A stretch of DNA of 64,000 nucleotides from JBEKHT01 sp049516595 (GCA_049516595.1 JBEKSY010000001.1:1-64000), one strand, 5' to 3'. Positions 30,181 to 39,820 are shown, numbered from the stretch's first letter. Made by a program: numbers and translations. The notes: generated by a model from the sequence alone, not told the origin.

Positions 30181-30711
30181 ATGAAGATAAGGGCGCTTTC
30201 GCCCGTCGAAACCCACGAGGCCGAGCTGGTCTTCGCGGGAGGGCTGGACTTGACAGAGGTCCGCGTCTTGGAAAACGCGTCCTGGCCCATCCTGATTGCG
30301 CGCGTCGCCGCCAGACTCAAACACAGGCCTCCTCCCCTGGCGAATGCTGTTACCCTGGGGACAACGATCTATTTCTCCCGGACCCTCTCGATTACACTGG
30401 AGGACATGGTCTCGGGGGATTCAAGTGACATGGCCTGGCTCGTGCATGAGCTCGTCCACGTCTGGCAATACCGGCATGTGAGCTGGGGCTATCTTTCCCG
30501 CGCCGTGGAAGCCTTTCTGCGCCTTGGCCCTCTGGTCTACGACTACGGAGGAGCAACCGGCTTGATCACGGCCGATCGGCAAAGAAAACGTCTCTTGGAT
30601 TTCAACCCGGAGCAACAGGCCGACATCGCTCGCGACTATTACCTGTGGCTCAAGGCCAACGCTGAGGTGCGACCCTGGGAACGCTTCGTTGCCGAACTGC
30701 GCTCAGAATAG
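30181..30711 (+). CDS. Putative zinc metallopeptidase-like protein (HEXXH)
   Basis: 176 residues. The only recognisable motif is LVHELVHVWQ, an HEXXH zinc-binding helix of the kind found in DUF4157-like gluzincins. It is followed by a tail with F.PEQQADIARDYY, where the downstream glutamate could be the third ligand. No signal peptide or membrane segment is seen. I start at ATG 30181, which has GGGAGG-rich sequence ahead. It is on the opposite strand to both neighbours, between the separated CoA-transferase subunits. Function is not known. Confidence 0.7.
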   Translation: MKIRALSPVETHEAELVFAGGLDLTEVRVLENASWPILIARVAARLKHRPPPLANAVTLGTTIYFSRTLSITLEDMVSGDSSDMAWLVHELVHVWQYRHVSWGYLSRAVEAFLRLGPLVYDYGGATGLITADRQRKRLLDFNPEQQADIARDYYLWLKANAEVRPWERFVAELRSE

Positions 30712-30841
30712 ACGTTGGCGAGGCCGATTTTGCCGCCCTTCAGCTCTCTGGGATCTCACCGAACGGAATCAACGGTCTCCCCTTCCGGCTCCCGAGACCC
30801 GGGCCGATCAATTGAGCGCCGCGAGGCCCGGGAGGGCAGGT

Positions 30842-31249
30842 TCAGGAGTCTTGGCCCGGGAAGGAGGCAAAGTAGGCCTTCATCGGCTCAAAGTAGTTGT
30901 CGATCCAACCCTGCCGGTAGTCCTGGCCCTGACCCTCGGGCAGGTCCTTGTGTTTCAGGGTCAAGCGGGTTTTCGCTCCGGCGGGTTCCAAGAGAATCTC
31001 GAGCCTCGAGTCCGCACTGCCCACTGGGAAATCCACGGTCCGCCAAGCCTGGACAATTCTGCGGGGGGGCTCCAGCTCCAGAGTCTCTCCGGTTATGTAC
31101 TTGTCCCAGGCGGTGAACTTGCCGTGCACTCTTGGATCGATCTTCGCCTTGCCGCCCGTGAAGGCGGAGTGTTCGGCGCTGTCGAGCCACGCCTCGTAGA
31201 GACGGGCGGGAGTGCACGGGATGATATCCGAGAGTTCAATCGATTCCAT
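30842..31249 (-). CDS. SRPBCC / AHSA1-like domain protein
   Basis: 135 residues. The START-like fold is indicated by IIPCTPARLYEAWLDSAEHSAFTGG, the central PPRRIVQAWR strand and the C-terminal GWIDNYFEPMKAYF helix. These are hallmarks of the AHSA1 branch, which binds hydrophobic ligands or, in eukaryotes, Hsp90. ATG 31249 has AGAGGT four bases upstream. A GTG five codons earlier is possible. Confidence 0.85.
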   Translation of the reverse strand: MESIELSDIIPCTPARLYEAWLDSAEHSAFTGGKAKIDPRVHGKFTAWDKYITGETLELEPPRRIVQAWRTVDFPVGSADSRLEILLEPAGAKTRLTLKHKDLPEGQGQDYRQGWIDNYFEPMKAYFASFPGQDS

Positions 31250-31375
31250 CGGGACCTCTATCACCTGACTTGAACAACTGGGCCGAGGGCTGCGCCGCGA
31301 TCCCTCACCCAGGAATTCTCCTGCATGACGTGGCCGGTCTTCGATAGGAGTTTCGCAGCGGCCCGCGGCTTGGGG

Positions 31376-32376
31376 TCATGGGGCGCGGAGGAGCACGGCG
31401 GTCTTTTCCTCTTGCCGTACGCGAAGAGCCAGCCAAACCAGCATCAGGGCCGCGGCCAGACCAACCCAAGCCATCCCTGAAGTGTTGTCCGTTCGCGTCT
31501 TGTCCAGTTGCTGCAAGGGCGCGAGGGCGATGAAGGAGCTCAGCGCCCCCGAGGCCAGCCCCAGTTGATTCCTTGGCAGAAGCAGAGAACTCCCCCGAGA
31601 GAGATGGGAGGCAACCCCAAATGTGGGTGCACCGCATCCCCCCAGAAGTAGGACGACAAGCCAAGCCGGAATCCTCGCGGCCGCCAGACGCCAGCCAATG
31701 CCGAAAAGGGCGAGGGTGGACGCCAATCCGAGCAGGTAAAGACGTCCGGGGTGGGTGAACTGACCGCGTGGATCGCGGATGAGCGTTCCTCCTGGCTGGC
31801 GCCCTGCCAGCCAAAAGAGCGCGCCCGCCATCCCGGCCGCCAAGAGGTAGGGCAGCAAAGGGGGGCGGTACGAGGCGAGGAAAAGAAAGCCGAAGACCAC
31901 GTCGGCCCCAAAGAGGCCAGCGAGGATATAGAACCCCTTCTGCCCAATCCAGGCATCGCGCCGCCGCTCGGGGAACATCAGCGTGACCAAAACGATCGGA
32001 ATCGCGATGCTGAAGACCATATGATACAGGGTCAGGTGGGTGGCCCAGACCCAGTTGATGCCCTCCCAACGCCCATACTGCCCGAGGGCTTTGGCATCTG
32101 GCCAGTTGATGTCAAACCGGCTCTTGACCATCAGGCCCTCTTCCACAATCCCGAAGGTCATCCCGAGCAGGAATACGGTACGCCAGCCCTTGCCCCACCG
32201 CAAGGCGAGTTCCCGAATGAGGATCGCGCCCCCTCCGTAGAGAAGGGACATCAGGGTCAGCCCGAAGACCGAGAAGAATTCAACAGGTGGAGACGATCCA
32301 GAAAGCAGCTCGCCGATCGCGGGGGCGAGAAAAAAAAGAGGATTAGAGCAGGAGGAATTCTCAAGCGGCGCTCCAT
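31376..32376 (-). CDS. Polytopic membrane protein with a one-base frameshift in a T8 run
   Basis: From ATG 31251+1125 (position 32376, with GGAG upstream) the protein begins MERRLRIPPALILFF. It then meets a run of eight T (32337-32330). Past the run the coding frame is shifted by one: the continuation LAPAIGELLSGSSPP leads without a stop into the 291-residue frame that begins MSLLYGGGA at 32251. With nine T the whole reads as one protein of about 333 residues with eight or so membrane segments. As it stands, the downstream frame has no ATG, GTG or TTG before 32251. The family is not recognised. Confidence 0.7.
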
Positions 32377-32538
32377 CCCCTCACCCCTCTCCAAGGCGAC
32401 TGCCTCGACCCGGGGCTACACCTCGTCGGGGGGCCCGCCTATTGCCTTGGCTCGCGAATCCTTGGCACCCGAAATCGAAGCCCGTCTTGGGTGCCGCCGC
32501 TCCCGCCGGACGACCCTCGAGACCCTTCCGGCCGAGAT

Positions 32539-33441
32539 CTAGAATTCCCCGTAGTTGACGGGCTGACTCCAGCGAGGCTTCACCGCCAGACGCGCCAGAA
32601 CTTCCTCGCCCAGTTTCTGCCAATACTCATCCCGGTCCTTGACCCCGAACACCCACTCCTCCAACCACGCACGGGTGGACTGGCGGTCGGAGGAAATCTT
32701 GTCCCACCGCAGGTAGAACTCATTGTCGCGGTCGTAGTATCCCTGAGTGTAGGAGGGATGAGCGCAGTGAGGCACATGGCAGACAGCGGTGACCACAAAG
32801 GAGGGAATCAGGGTGCGATTGGGGTCAGAGCGAATCACCTCTTCGCCCACGATCTCCTCCGCGGTGACGATCACTCGCGCCGCGGCGAAGGCGGCCTCCT
32901 TCTGCTCGCCCAGGATCCCCCAAACCTGGACGTTGCCGTTCGCATCCGCCCGCTGAGCATGGACGATCGCCACATCCGGATGAAGGGCAGGAACGGTGTT
33001 GAGCTCCCGGCCCGAGTAGGGATCCACGACCTTGCGGTACTGGGGGTTGGCCCGCGCCAGATCTTCCGTCCCGATGGGCATCATCGGCAGGAAAGGCAGA
33101 CCGCTAGCCGCCGCCGTCAAGCGCGTGATCATCGCGAAGTGGGAGTACTCTTCGAACTCGATTTCGCCCGCCTCGATCGCGGCGCGCACAATTCGCAGGG
33201 AACCCACACCGGGGTTCCCGGTGTAGGAGAAGATCACTTTCTTCGCGCAGCCGGCGGCCACGAGCTGGTCATAGATCAGATCCGGGGTGGCACGGGCCAA
33301 GGTGAGATTCTTGCGGCCCTGACGAATCATCTCGTGGGCCACCGCGAAGGGGATGAGGTGGGTAAAACCGGCCGCATAAACCAGATCGCCGTCGTGGACG
33401 AGGCGATCGACCGCCTGGGAAAGAGGAAGAAGTTTGCTCAT
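32539..33441 (-). CDS. CoA-transferase family I, subunit A
   Basis: 300 residues, of the alpha/GctA-like type (AAGFTHLIPFAVAHEMIRQG, SYTGNPGVGS, HAQRADANGNVQVWG). It forms the other half of a family I CoA-transferase with the product at 28319-29080. A TTG 12 codons upstream could extend it, but neither start has a clear ribosome site. It lies 53 bases after a small membrane protein gene in the group that begins with the aldehyde dehydrogenase. Confidence 0.87.
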   Translation of the reverse strand: MSKLLPLSQAVDRLVHDGDLVYAAGFTHLIPFAVAHEMIRQGRKNLTLARATPDLIYDQLVAAGCAKKVIFSYTGNPGVGSLRIVRAAIEAGEIEFEEYSHFAMITRLTAAASGLPFLPMMPIGTEDLARANPQYRKVVDPYSGRELNTVPALHPDVAIVHAQRADANGNVQVWGILGEQKEAAFAAARVIVTAEEIVGEEVIRSDPNRTLIPSFVVTAVCHVPHCAHPSYTQGYYDRDNEFYLRWDKISSDRQSTRAWLEEWVFGVKDRDEYWQKLGEEVLARLAVKPRWSQPVNYGEF

Positions 33442-33494
33442 CTGGCCACTCGGAAAAATGAGGTCGCGGGCTTCCAAGCCGAGTCTGGGTTGGC

Positions 33495-33776
33495 CTAGCC
33501 CTTCTGCTGCGTGTCATCCTTCCGCCGTCGGAATCGTTCCCGGACCGAACGGGCCAAGCTGGGTGGCTTGGACGAGCCCGCTTCTCGACGTCCTGCCCAA
33601 GCCAACCGGATTCCGATCCAGACCAGGACGATTGCGCTGAGGGCACCCAGGATCCAGGTCTGGTCTATGCTCCGGGGCCGACCCTGCAGCGCCTCCCAGA
33701 TCGGGAGGCCAAACAGGACGAGGGCTGCCACGCCGATCAGGCTGAGGAAACAGCCCAGCCGCTCCTTGACGTTCAT
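33495..33776 (-). CDS. Small two-span membrane protein
   Basis: 93 residues beginning MNVKERLGCFLSLIG, with two hydrophobic segments (about 8-26 and 40-58) and a basic C-terminal tail. No family is recognised. CTGGAG directly precedes the ATG. It lies between the aldehyde dehydrogenase and CoA-transferase A, on the same strand, 44 bases after the former. Confidence 0.65.
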   Translation of the reverse strand: MNVKERLGCFLSLIGVAALVLFGLPIWEALQGRPRSIDQTWILGALSAIVLVWIGIRLAWAGRREAGSSKPPSLARSVRERFRRRKDDTQQKG

Positions 33777-33820
33777 CTCCAGAAGACCGGGGCGCTCCCG
33801 CGCCAGGCCAAGCGCACGCT

Positions 33821-35473
33821 CTACCGGCTGATCAGGGTTTGAATCTGCTCGTGCATGTAGAGCGGGAGGTAGTAGAGACCCCCGGCGTTCTTGCCGCTTG
33901 AGCCGGATCCCTTCCACCCGCCGAAGGGCTGGAACCCGGGCCAAGCCCCCGTGGTTGCCCCCTGCGGTCGGTTAGCATAGGCCACGCCGGCTTCGATCTG
34001 GTCAAAGAACCAACTGGCTTCCTCTCGGTTGCCGTAGAAACCCGCCGTCAAACCGTAGTTGACGTCGTTGGCGAGCCTCATGGCTTCCTCCAGCGTGTCC
34101 ACCGCGTGGATGGTGGTGATGGGCAGAAACATCTCCTCCTTCCAAAGACGGTGGGTGACCGGCAGGTGGTCAACCAGCGTTGGGGCGACGAAATATCCCT
34201 TGGCCAGTTCCCCCTGGTTAAGCACCTTCCCGCCCGTCAGGAACCTCGCGGAACTCGAAATCTCCTCCGCGTAGTTGCGGAAGCTCTCGTAGGCATTGCG
34301 ATTGATGAGCGGACCCATGTAGACCTCGCGTTGGGTTGGGTCCCCCACATTGATCTTCTGGGTCAAGTCGACGAGGCGGTGGACCAGCTCCTCCTTGACC
34401 GGTCTCTCGACAAAGACCCGAGAGCAGGCAGAGCACTTTTGCCCTTGCAGACCAAAAGCAGAGCGCATGATCCCTACCGCGGCATCTTCCAAGTTGGCAT
34501 GGCACGTCACGATCGCGGGGTTCTTCCCGCCCATCTCGAGGATCACCGGGCGAGGGTACCGGCCTTTGGTAAAGGTCTGATAGATGCGCCTCCCGACATC
34601 ATAGGATCCGGTGAAGGTGATCCCGTCGACTCCCGCATTGCTGATCAACTCCTCGCCGACCGAGCCTCCCGAACCGGTCACATAATTGAAGACCCCCTCG
34701 GGGATGCCCGCCTCGCGGAAGCACTCGGCCAGCAGGCGACCCGTCCAAGGGGTGTCCGAGGAGGGCTTGAACACCACACAGTTCCCCGTGACCACCGCAG
34801 CGCCCGAGGGCCCGCCCGACAAGGCGGCCGGGAAGTTGAACGGGCTGATGACGACCCACACTCCGTAGGGGCGCAGCACGGATACATTGTGTGCCTTGAA
34901 TCCAGGCAGAGGGTCGCGGCCCATTTCACGGATGTAGCCTCGGTTGGCCTCCATCTGATCGCAGGCGTAGTGGAGCAGGTCGGCCATCTCCTGCACGTCC
35001 CCCAGGGCTTCCATCCGGTTCTTCCCCACCTCGAGCGAGACCACCGCGCCGATCTCGTACACCCGCTTCTCGATATTTGCCGCCACCTGGCCGACCAAGC
35101 GGACGCGGTCTTTCCAATGCATGCTGCTCCAGCCGGGGAAGGCACTCCGCGCGGCCGCCAAGGCCGCGTGAACGTCCCGGATCGTCCCCTTCTGGAAGGT
35201 ACCCAGCAACCAGTCTGTGTTGATGGGGGAACGGTCCTCGAGTTTCTCCGGGCTGAAGCGATCCACACCGTTGATGATCATCCCGTGATCGCGCCCGAAC
35301 TGCGCCCTCACCTTGGCGAGCTCCGCCTCGAAATTCAGGTGAAGCCTTTCCGGTGGGTTGAACATGGTGGCGTAGGTCAGCTTGAAAGGCGCTGGGGCTT
35401 TCCTTTCAACCGCCCTGCGGCGAACCGTCTTGCGCGCAACCCGGGTGGTTTTGACCGCTCTACGAGGTGCCAT
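33821..35473 (-). CDS. Aldehyde dehydrogenase, L-glutamate gamma-semialdehyde dehydrogenase type
   Basis: 550 residues. The NAD-dependent ALDH fold with the catalytic cysteine in GLQGQKCSACSR, glutamate in ILEMGGKNPAIV and the SPFNFPAALSGGP block. The closest pattern is RocA/PruA, which oxidises the glutamate semialdehyde formed from proline. A lysine/arginine-rich N-terminal stretch of about 30 residues is extra. I start at ATG 35473, where AGAGGAG lies nine bases upstream. It has a good promoter and probably heads a transcript with the small membrane protein and CoA-transferase A. Confidence 0.88.
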   Translation of the reverse strand: MAPRRAVKTTRVARKTVRRRAVERKAPAPFKLTYATMFNPPERLHLNFEAELAKVRAQFGRDHGMIINGVDRFSPEKLEDRSPINTDWLLGTFQKGTIRDVHAALAAARSAFPGWSSMHWKDRVRLVGQVAANIEKRVYEIGAVVSLEVGKNRMEALGDVQEMADLLHYACDQMEANRGYIREMGRDPLPGFKAHNVSVLRPYGVWVVISPFNFPAALSGGPSGAAVVTGNCVVFKPSSDTPWTGRLLAECFREAGIPEGVFNYVTGSGGSVGEELISNAGVDGITFTGSYDVGRRIYQTFTKGRYPRPVILEMGGKNPAIVTCHANLEDAAVGIMRSAFGLQGQKCSACSRVFVERPVKEELVHRLVDLTQKINVGDPTQREVYMGPLINRNAYESFRNYAEEISSSARFLTGGKVLNQGELAKGYFVAPTLVDHLPVTHRLWKEEMFLPITTIHAVDTLEEAMRLANDVNYGLTAGFYGNREEASWFFDQIEAGVAYANRPQGATTGAWPGFQPFGGWKGSGSSGKNAGGLYYLPLYMHEQIQTLISR

Positions 35474-35595
35474 GGGGGTCATCTCCTCTGAGGGGTGCTG
35501 CTCCCAGCTTAGACGAGAGCATCCTCGGCTGGTCCGCATCCACGCCGAGGCCCGAAAGGATCGGGCGAAGGACTCCTGGCTGGACCGCTTGGGCA

Positions 35596-35624
35596 AGTAT
35601 AACGCCCGCCCAACCCAGCGTCAA
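35596..35624 (-). promoter_or_regulatory. Promoter of the aldehyde dehydrogenase operon
   Basis: Minus strand TTGACG, 17-base spacer, TATACT: close to the sigma-70 consensus. The leader before ATG 35473 is about 115 bases. Confidence 0.7.
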
Positions 35625-35765
35625 AAGCCTGATGTATACTCAATTCCAACGTGTGCCGACAAATGGGCGGCCAATTTTCTTGAGAGCCGATCGAGGAGCT
35701 GCTCTCCGGTTAGTGCAGCTGTTCACAAGGCGCATTTCTCGGTCCAGCAGGGCGGCAGTTTCGCA

Positions 35766-36578
35766 ATGGGCGCACAAGACCCCACTAGCATTCGTACCTG
35801 GCCCCGGAATGGCGGAGCTCACTTCATCGGCCTCGATCTGACGGCGGGGCACCGCCTGGTCGACCTGGCCATATTGGATGCGCACCTGCAGATCGTGCGA
35901 CTGGAAAGCCTCTCGCTGGAAGGGGCCCTGCAGGTCCTGCTGACTGCGAACCCTACCGTTGCCGCAATTGATGCCCCTCAGCAGACCAGCGCTGGTCTGC
36001 TCTCCAATCCCCAGATTCGTGAGCAGTTTGGGCTCAAGCCCTCCGGCCAGACTTGGCAACGCTACAGGGTTTCAGAGTTTGAGTTGCGGCGCCGGGGCCT
36101 GAACCTGTGCGTCACCCCTCAGGTGGAGGGCGCCGCACCGGAGTGGATGAGGGTGGGCTTCCGCGTCTACCGCAGGCTCCGCTCGGAGGGCTACGCGGTC
36201 GGCCAGGACGGGGCGGGCGGCCCGCGCTGGTGCTTTGAGGTGCACCCGCACGCCTGCTTTGCCGCCCTGCTTGGGAAGATCCCCTTCGCCAAGGGGACTC
36301 TGGAGGGGCGACTCCAGAGGCAGATTCTGCTCTTCCGGGAGGGGGTCCGGGTCCTGGACCCGATGGTAGCCATGGAGGAACTGACCGCGCATCACCTCCT
36401 CCGAGGCGACTTGAGCCTCGAAGGGCTGTGCTCGCACGACGCACTGGATGCGTTAGTAGCCGCCTACACGGCCTACCTGGCTTCTCAGCTCCCAGACCGC
36501 GTGACCTGGGTGGGTCATCCGGCTGATGGATTCATCTGCCTCCCCGCCAATCCAGTGGCCGATGGGTATCGGCGCTGA
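35766..36578 (+). CDS. DUF429 family protein
   Basis: 270 residues. The N-terminus HFIGLDLTAGHRLVDLAILD and the conserved IDAPQ, GFRVYRRL and CSHDALDALVAAYTA blocks fit DUF429, an RNase H-like fold predicted to be a nuclease but without proven function. I start at ATG 35766; the in-frame sequence upstream overlaps the opposite-strand promoter and is not protein-like. A plus-strand TATACT at 35635-35640 may serve it. Confidence 0.8.
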   Translation: MGAQDPTSIRTWPRNGGAHFIGLDLTAGHRLVDLAILDAHLQIVRLESLSLEGALQVLLTANPTVAAIDAPQQTSAGLLSNPQIREQFGLKPSGQTWQRYRVSEFELRRRGLNLCVTPQVEGAAPEWMRVGFRVYRRLRSEGYAVGQDGAGGPRWCFEVHPHACFAALLGKIPFAKGTLEGRLQRQILLFREGVRVLDPMVAMEELTAHHLLRGDLSLEGLCSHDALDALVAAYTAYLASQLPDRVTWVGHPADGFICLPANPVADGYRR

Positions 36579-36670
36579 TCCTGGCCGCCCGGGGACAGCG
36601 CCTCGGCCGGCAGGCAACCTCTCCTATCGGGTATACTTGGTCGAGATTCTCGCAAGGAGCGCCGCGAACG

Positions 36671-37972
36671 ATGAGATTTGCGATTGTTGGAGCCGGAGCG
36701 GGCGGCTTGGCCGCTGCCTATGACCTGGCCCGGGCCGGACACAGCGTTTCGATCTTCGAGGCCGAAGCCGAGGTGGGCGGATTGGCCGGAGGCTTTCACG
36801 TGCCCGGCTGGGAGTGGAGCCTGGAGCGTTTCTATCACCACTGGTTCGCCTCCGACCGTGCCATCCTCAGCTTCATTCAGGAGTTGGGCTGGCAAGAAGA
36901 CTTGATCTTTCGCCGGCCGGTCACCGCGGTCTACTACCAGGGCAAGTTCTTTCCAATGGACAGCATCCCGGCCTGGCTGACCTTCCCCGGTCTCTCCCTC
37001 CCCAATCGCATCCGCAACCTGGCGGTCGGCGGATTCCTGAGGCTCAGCCCGTTTTGGAGGCCGCTGGAGGCCTTCAGCGCGGAGAGCTGGATGCGCAAGT
37101 ACTTCGGCGATGGGGTTTTTGAAAGGCTCTGGAAACCTCTTTTTGTTGGCAAGTTTGGAGAGGAGGCTTACCGCGAGGTCAACATGGCCTGGTTCTGGGC
37201 CCGGCTTCACAGCCGGACCCCGCGGCTGGGAACTTTCCGTGGCGGATTCCAGGAATTTCTCGATCGGCTGGCCAGGGAGGTGAAGACGCTGGGCGCGGCT
37301 CTCTACTTGCGCACGCCCGTCGCTCTCATCACGTCCGAGGTCAACGGCGAGGTTTCGCTCAGGCTGCCCGACCGGACCGAGCACTATGATGCCTGCCTGG
37401 TCACCAGCTCGCCGACTCTCCTCACCCGAATTGCCACCGGGCTCTCCCCCGACTACCTGGCCAAGCTTCTACCCCTGCGGAGCCTGGGCGCCGTAGTCTT
37501 AATCCTGGCTTTGCGTCACCAGCTCGCCGAGAGCGGAATCTACTGGCACAGCTTGGTGAAGGGGGAAGGCTTCCCCTTCCTGGCCCTGGTCGAGCATACC
37601 AACTACCTTCCCAAGGAGTACTTCGGCGGAAACCACATCCTCTACTGCGGCGATTATCTCGCGCCGGATCACGAGTACTTCCGACTCAGTCACGATCAGC
37701 TCCTGGAGCGGTTCCTTCCAGCGCTCCCTCGATTCAACCCCAACTTCCGTCCGGACTGGGTGACGGGGTCCTGGCTCTTCCGCGCTCCCTATGCCCAGCC
37801 GATCCCGGTCGTCAACCACTCCGAGAATCTGCCCGGCATCCGCACGCCCATGCGTGGCCTCTACTTCGCGAGCATGAGTCAGGTCTACCCCTGGGATCGA
37901 GGCACCAACTACGCCGTGGACATGGGAAGGAAAGCGGCCCGCATGATGGTGCACGATATGCGGCGCGTCTGA
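36671..37972 (+). CDS. FAD-dependent oxidoreductase (protoporphyrinogen oxidase-like amine oxidase fold)
   Basis: 433 residues. The N-terminal dinucleotide loop is VGAGAGGLAAAYDLA, followed by FEAEAEVGGLAGGF. The C-terminal FAD segment is YFASMSQVYPWDRGTNYAV. It is in the superfamily of protoporphyrinogen oxidase, phytoene desaturase and UDP-galactopyranose mutase, and its substrate is unknown. AAGGAG lies 11 bases before the ATG and a TATACT -10 is at 36632-36637. The next gene on the strand is a small membrane protein. Confidence 0.85.
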   Translation: MRFAIVGAGAGGLAAAYDLARAGHSVSIFEAEAEVGGLAGGFHVPGWEWSLERFYHHWFASDRAILSFIQELGWQEDLIFRRPVTAVYYQGKFFPMDSIPAWLTFPGLSLPNRIRNLAVGGFLRLSPFWRPLEAFSAESWMRKYFGDGVFERLWKPLFVGKFGEEAYREVNMAWFWARLHSRTPRLGTFRGGFQEFLDRLAREVKTLGAALYLRTPVALITSEVNGEVSLRLPDRTEHYDACLVTSSPTLLTRIATGLSPDYLAKLLPLRSLGAVVLILALRHQLAESGIYWHSLVKGEGFPFLALVEHTNYLPKEYFGGNHILYCGDYLAPDHEYFRLSHDQLLERFLPALPRFNPNFRPDWVTGSWLFRAPYAQPIPVVNHSENLPGIRTPMRGLYFASMSQVYPWDRGTNYAVDMGRKAARMMVHDMRRV

Positions 37973-38214
37973 GGTCCGGGCCTCGACTGGGGAATCCAGG
38001 CCCCTTTTGGCAAGGGAGTGCCCTGGGTCGGGCTGCGTCCCGAAGTGGAATGCGGCCTTCCTATTCTAAAGAGGGGACCAACAGCCATCCAGTTGTCCGT
38101 GGGTTGTGATGGCTGCATGATTGACTTGTGCCCCTCTTCACGGCAGTTCGAGGACCGGAAGAGCACACGACCCTCCTCGAGGTTGAGTTCAGGACTGTGT
38201 GCAGGAGATGCGAC

Positions 38215-38667
38215 ATGACGGGACAGACACCCCCGCAACGCCCATACCGGGCTGAGGAGAAAGAGGAAGAGAAGCGTGGGGAGAAGCAGGAGGAGAAGCG
38301 GCCCGAGGAGAAGCACTGGGAGGAGAAATACCGGCGGGACCCGCTGAGCAGCATCATCTGGCCTGCAATTTTCATCTGGGCGGGTCTGGCTCTGCTTGCG
38401 GGAAACATAGGACTCTTGCCTCCCAACCTACTGATCCCAGGCTGGGGATTGGTGTTCACAGGGGCAGGCGCGATTCTCTTGGTCGAGGTTCTCATTCGGC
38501 TGGCAATGCCCACCTATCGGCGTCCGGTTGTGGGAACCGCAATCCTCGGCATCATTTTTCTGGGGATTGGGCTGGAGGGGGTCGTGCGCTGGGAACTGCT
38601 CTGGCCGCTGGCCCTGATCCTGATCGGGTTGGCCATCCTTCTGCGCAATGCCGGGCGCGGACAATAG
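38215..38667 (+). CDS. Small membrane protein with charged N-terminus
   Basis: 150 residues. A Glu/Lys-rich N-terminal 45 residues, likely coiled or disordered, is followed by four hydrophobic segments with the short repeats seen in LiaF/DUF5668-type membrane domains. AGGAG lies seven bases before ATG 38215, which decides the start. No specific function can be given. Confidence 0.75.
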   Translation: MTGQTPPQRPYRAEEKEEEKRGEKQEEKRPEEKHWEEKYRRDPLSSIIWPAIFIWAGLALLAGNIGLLPPNLLIPGWGLVFTGAGAILLVEVLIRLAMPTYRRPVVGTAILGIIFLGIGLEGVVRWELLWPLALILIGLAILLRNAGRGQ

Positions 38668-38680
38668 GCCCTGCCCGTCT

Positions 38681-39820
38681 TCACAGCTGATTGAGGCCGA
38701 GGCGGCTGAGTTCCCCCCAGTAGTAGGAAAGGGGCGTCCACCAGCGGTCCCTTCCAATACAGCGGAAGTACGGCGCGGGGAAGGCCAGAATCAAGTCCCC
38801 AATCTTGTAGCGCAACAGCACGGGGGTTGAGACCACGAGGCTTCCCAGTTCGCCAGGGAGCATTTCGTGCAGCATCTTGATCCCCGTCCTGGTCAGCACT
38901 TCGAGGAGGAACAGGTCATAGTTGGGAACCCACGCCCGGTGCTCGTCCATTTGCTGTCCGAACATCCCCTCGGTGGCCCCGTAGATCTCGCGGATGCGGG
39001 CCGGTCCATACAGGGCCCTCAACGCAGGCTGGTAGTACGTGTTGATGCCGGGGACGCTGCCTAGCGTCAGGACCTGGATCTTCCACACCTGCTTCGGATA
39101 AACGCGGTGCGAGCGCCATAAGTAACGGGCAAAACGCACGGCCGTAGGCGCCACGCCGCCCACCAGGCTGACGTTGGCCTGCCGACATTTCTCGTAGGCC
39201 AGGTCAAACCTCGCCTCCCAGTCCCGCACCGTCTGCCCTCCACCCAGTGCGTCAATCTCGTCCTGGGCCGGCACGGAGCGCACCGGAGTGAGCGCGGAGA
39301 CGTATTTGGTGTAGATCCCCGAACTGTAGCCGTATTCGACCTCTCGCTCGCCCATTCGGACCTTCCCCACCACGGAGGGAAAGTTCAAATTGAGGTTTAC
39401 CCCCTGAAAGACGTCGAAGCGCCCGGTGGAAACCGCGTAGTTCATCACGGCCCTTCCGGCGCTCACTGGGCTCCGCAAGTCAGCTGGCGTCATCGGGATG
39501 AATTTCGACTCTCCCCGGGTCGTTCCGCGAGTGATGGCCCAGCCGACGGGCGGCTCGTTGAGCAGCAAATCCGTCCCCCCAGCCATCACACGCTGGAGCA
39601 GGGGCCGGTAATCGTCGTAGGTCATTACCGGAAAGGAGCGGCGGAACGATTCGACCGAGTCGACCTTCTCAATCCCGTGTTCACGGCCATACCTTGTGTC
39701 CCGGTGAATCTGCAAGAGGCTCTCCAGGACCGTTGTCTGTGCCTTGGGCGGGTCGCGGAGCGAATGGAGCCACGGCTCAAGCATTCCCTCGACCAGCGCC
39801 CTAGGGTCCCCGGACGACAT
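38681..39820 (-). CDS. GH3 family adenylate-forming protein, short form
   Basis: 379 residues. GH3 motifs are present: SLLQIHRDTRYGREHG near the start, the phosphate loop ITRGTTRGESKF, and the later EIYGATEGMFGQQ adenine-site block. Plant GH3 proteins conjugate amino acids to jasmonate or auxin; the bacterial relatives are uncharacterised. Typical members exceed 500 residues. This one stops soon after VLLRYKIGDLI, so it lacks most of the C-terminal lid domain. No frameshift is obvious at the end. Confidence 0.83.
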   Translation of the reverse strand: MSSGDPRALVEGMLEPWLHSLRDPPKAQTTVLESLLQIHRDTRYGREHGIEKVDSVESFRRSFPVMTYDDYRPLLQRVMAGGTDLLLNEPPVGWAITRGTTRGESKFIPMTPADLRSPVSAGRAVMNYAVSTGRFDVFQGVNLNLNFPSVVGKVRMGEREVEYGYSSGIYTKYVSALTPVRSVPAQDEIDALGGGQTVRDWEARFDLAYEKCRQANVSLVGGVAPTAVRFARYLWRSHRVYPKQVWKIQVLTLGSVPGINTYYQPALRALYGPARIREIYGATEGMFGQQMDEHRAWVPNYDLFLLEVLTRTGIKMLHEMLPGELGSLVVSTPVLLRYKIGDLILAFPAPYFRCIGRDRWWTPLSYYWGELSRLGLNQL

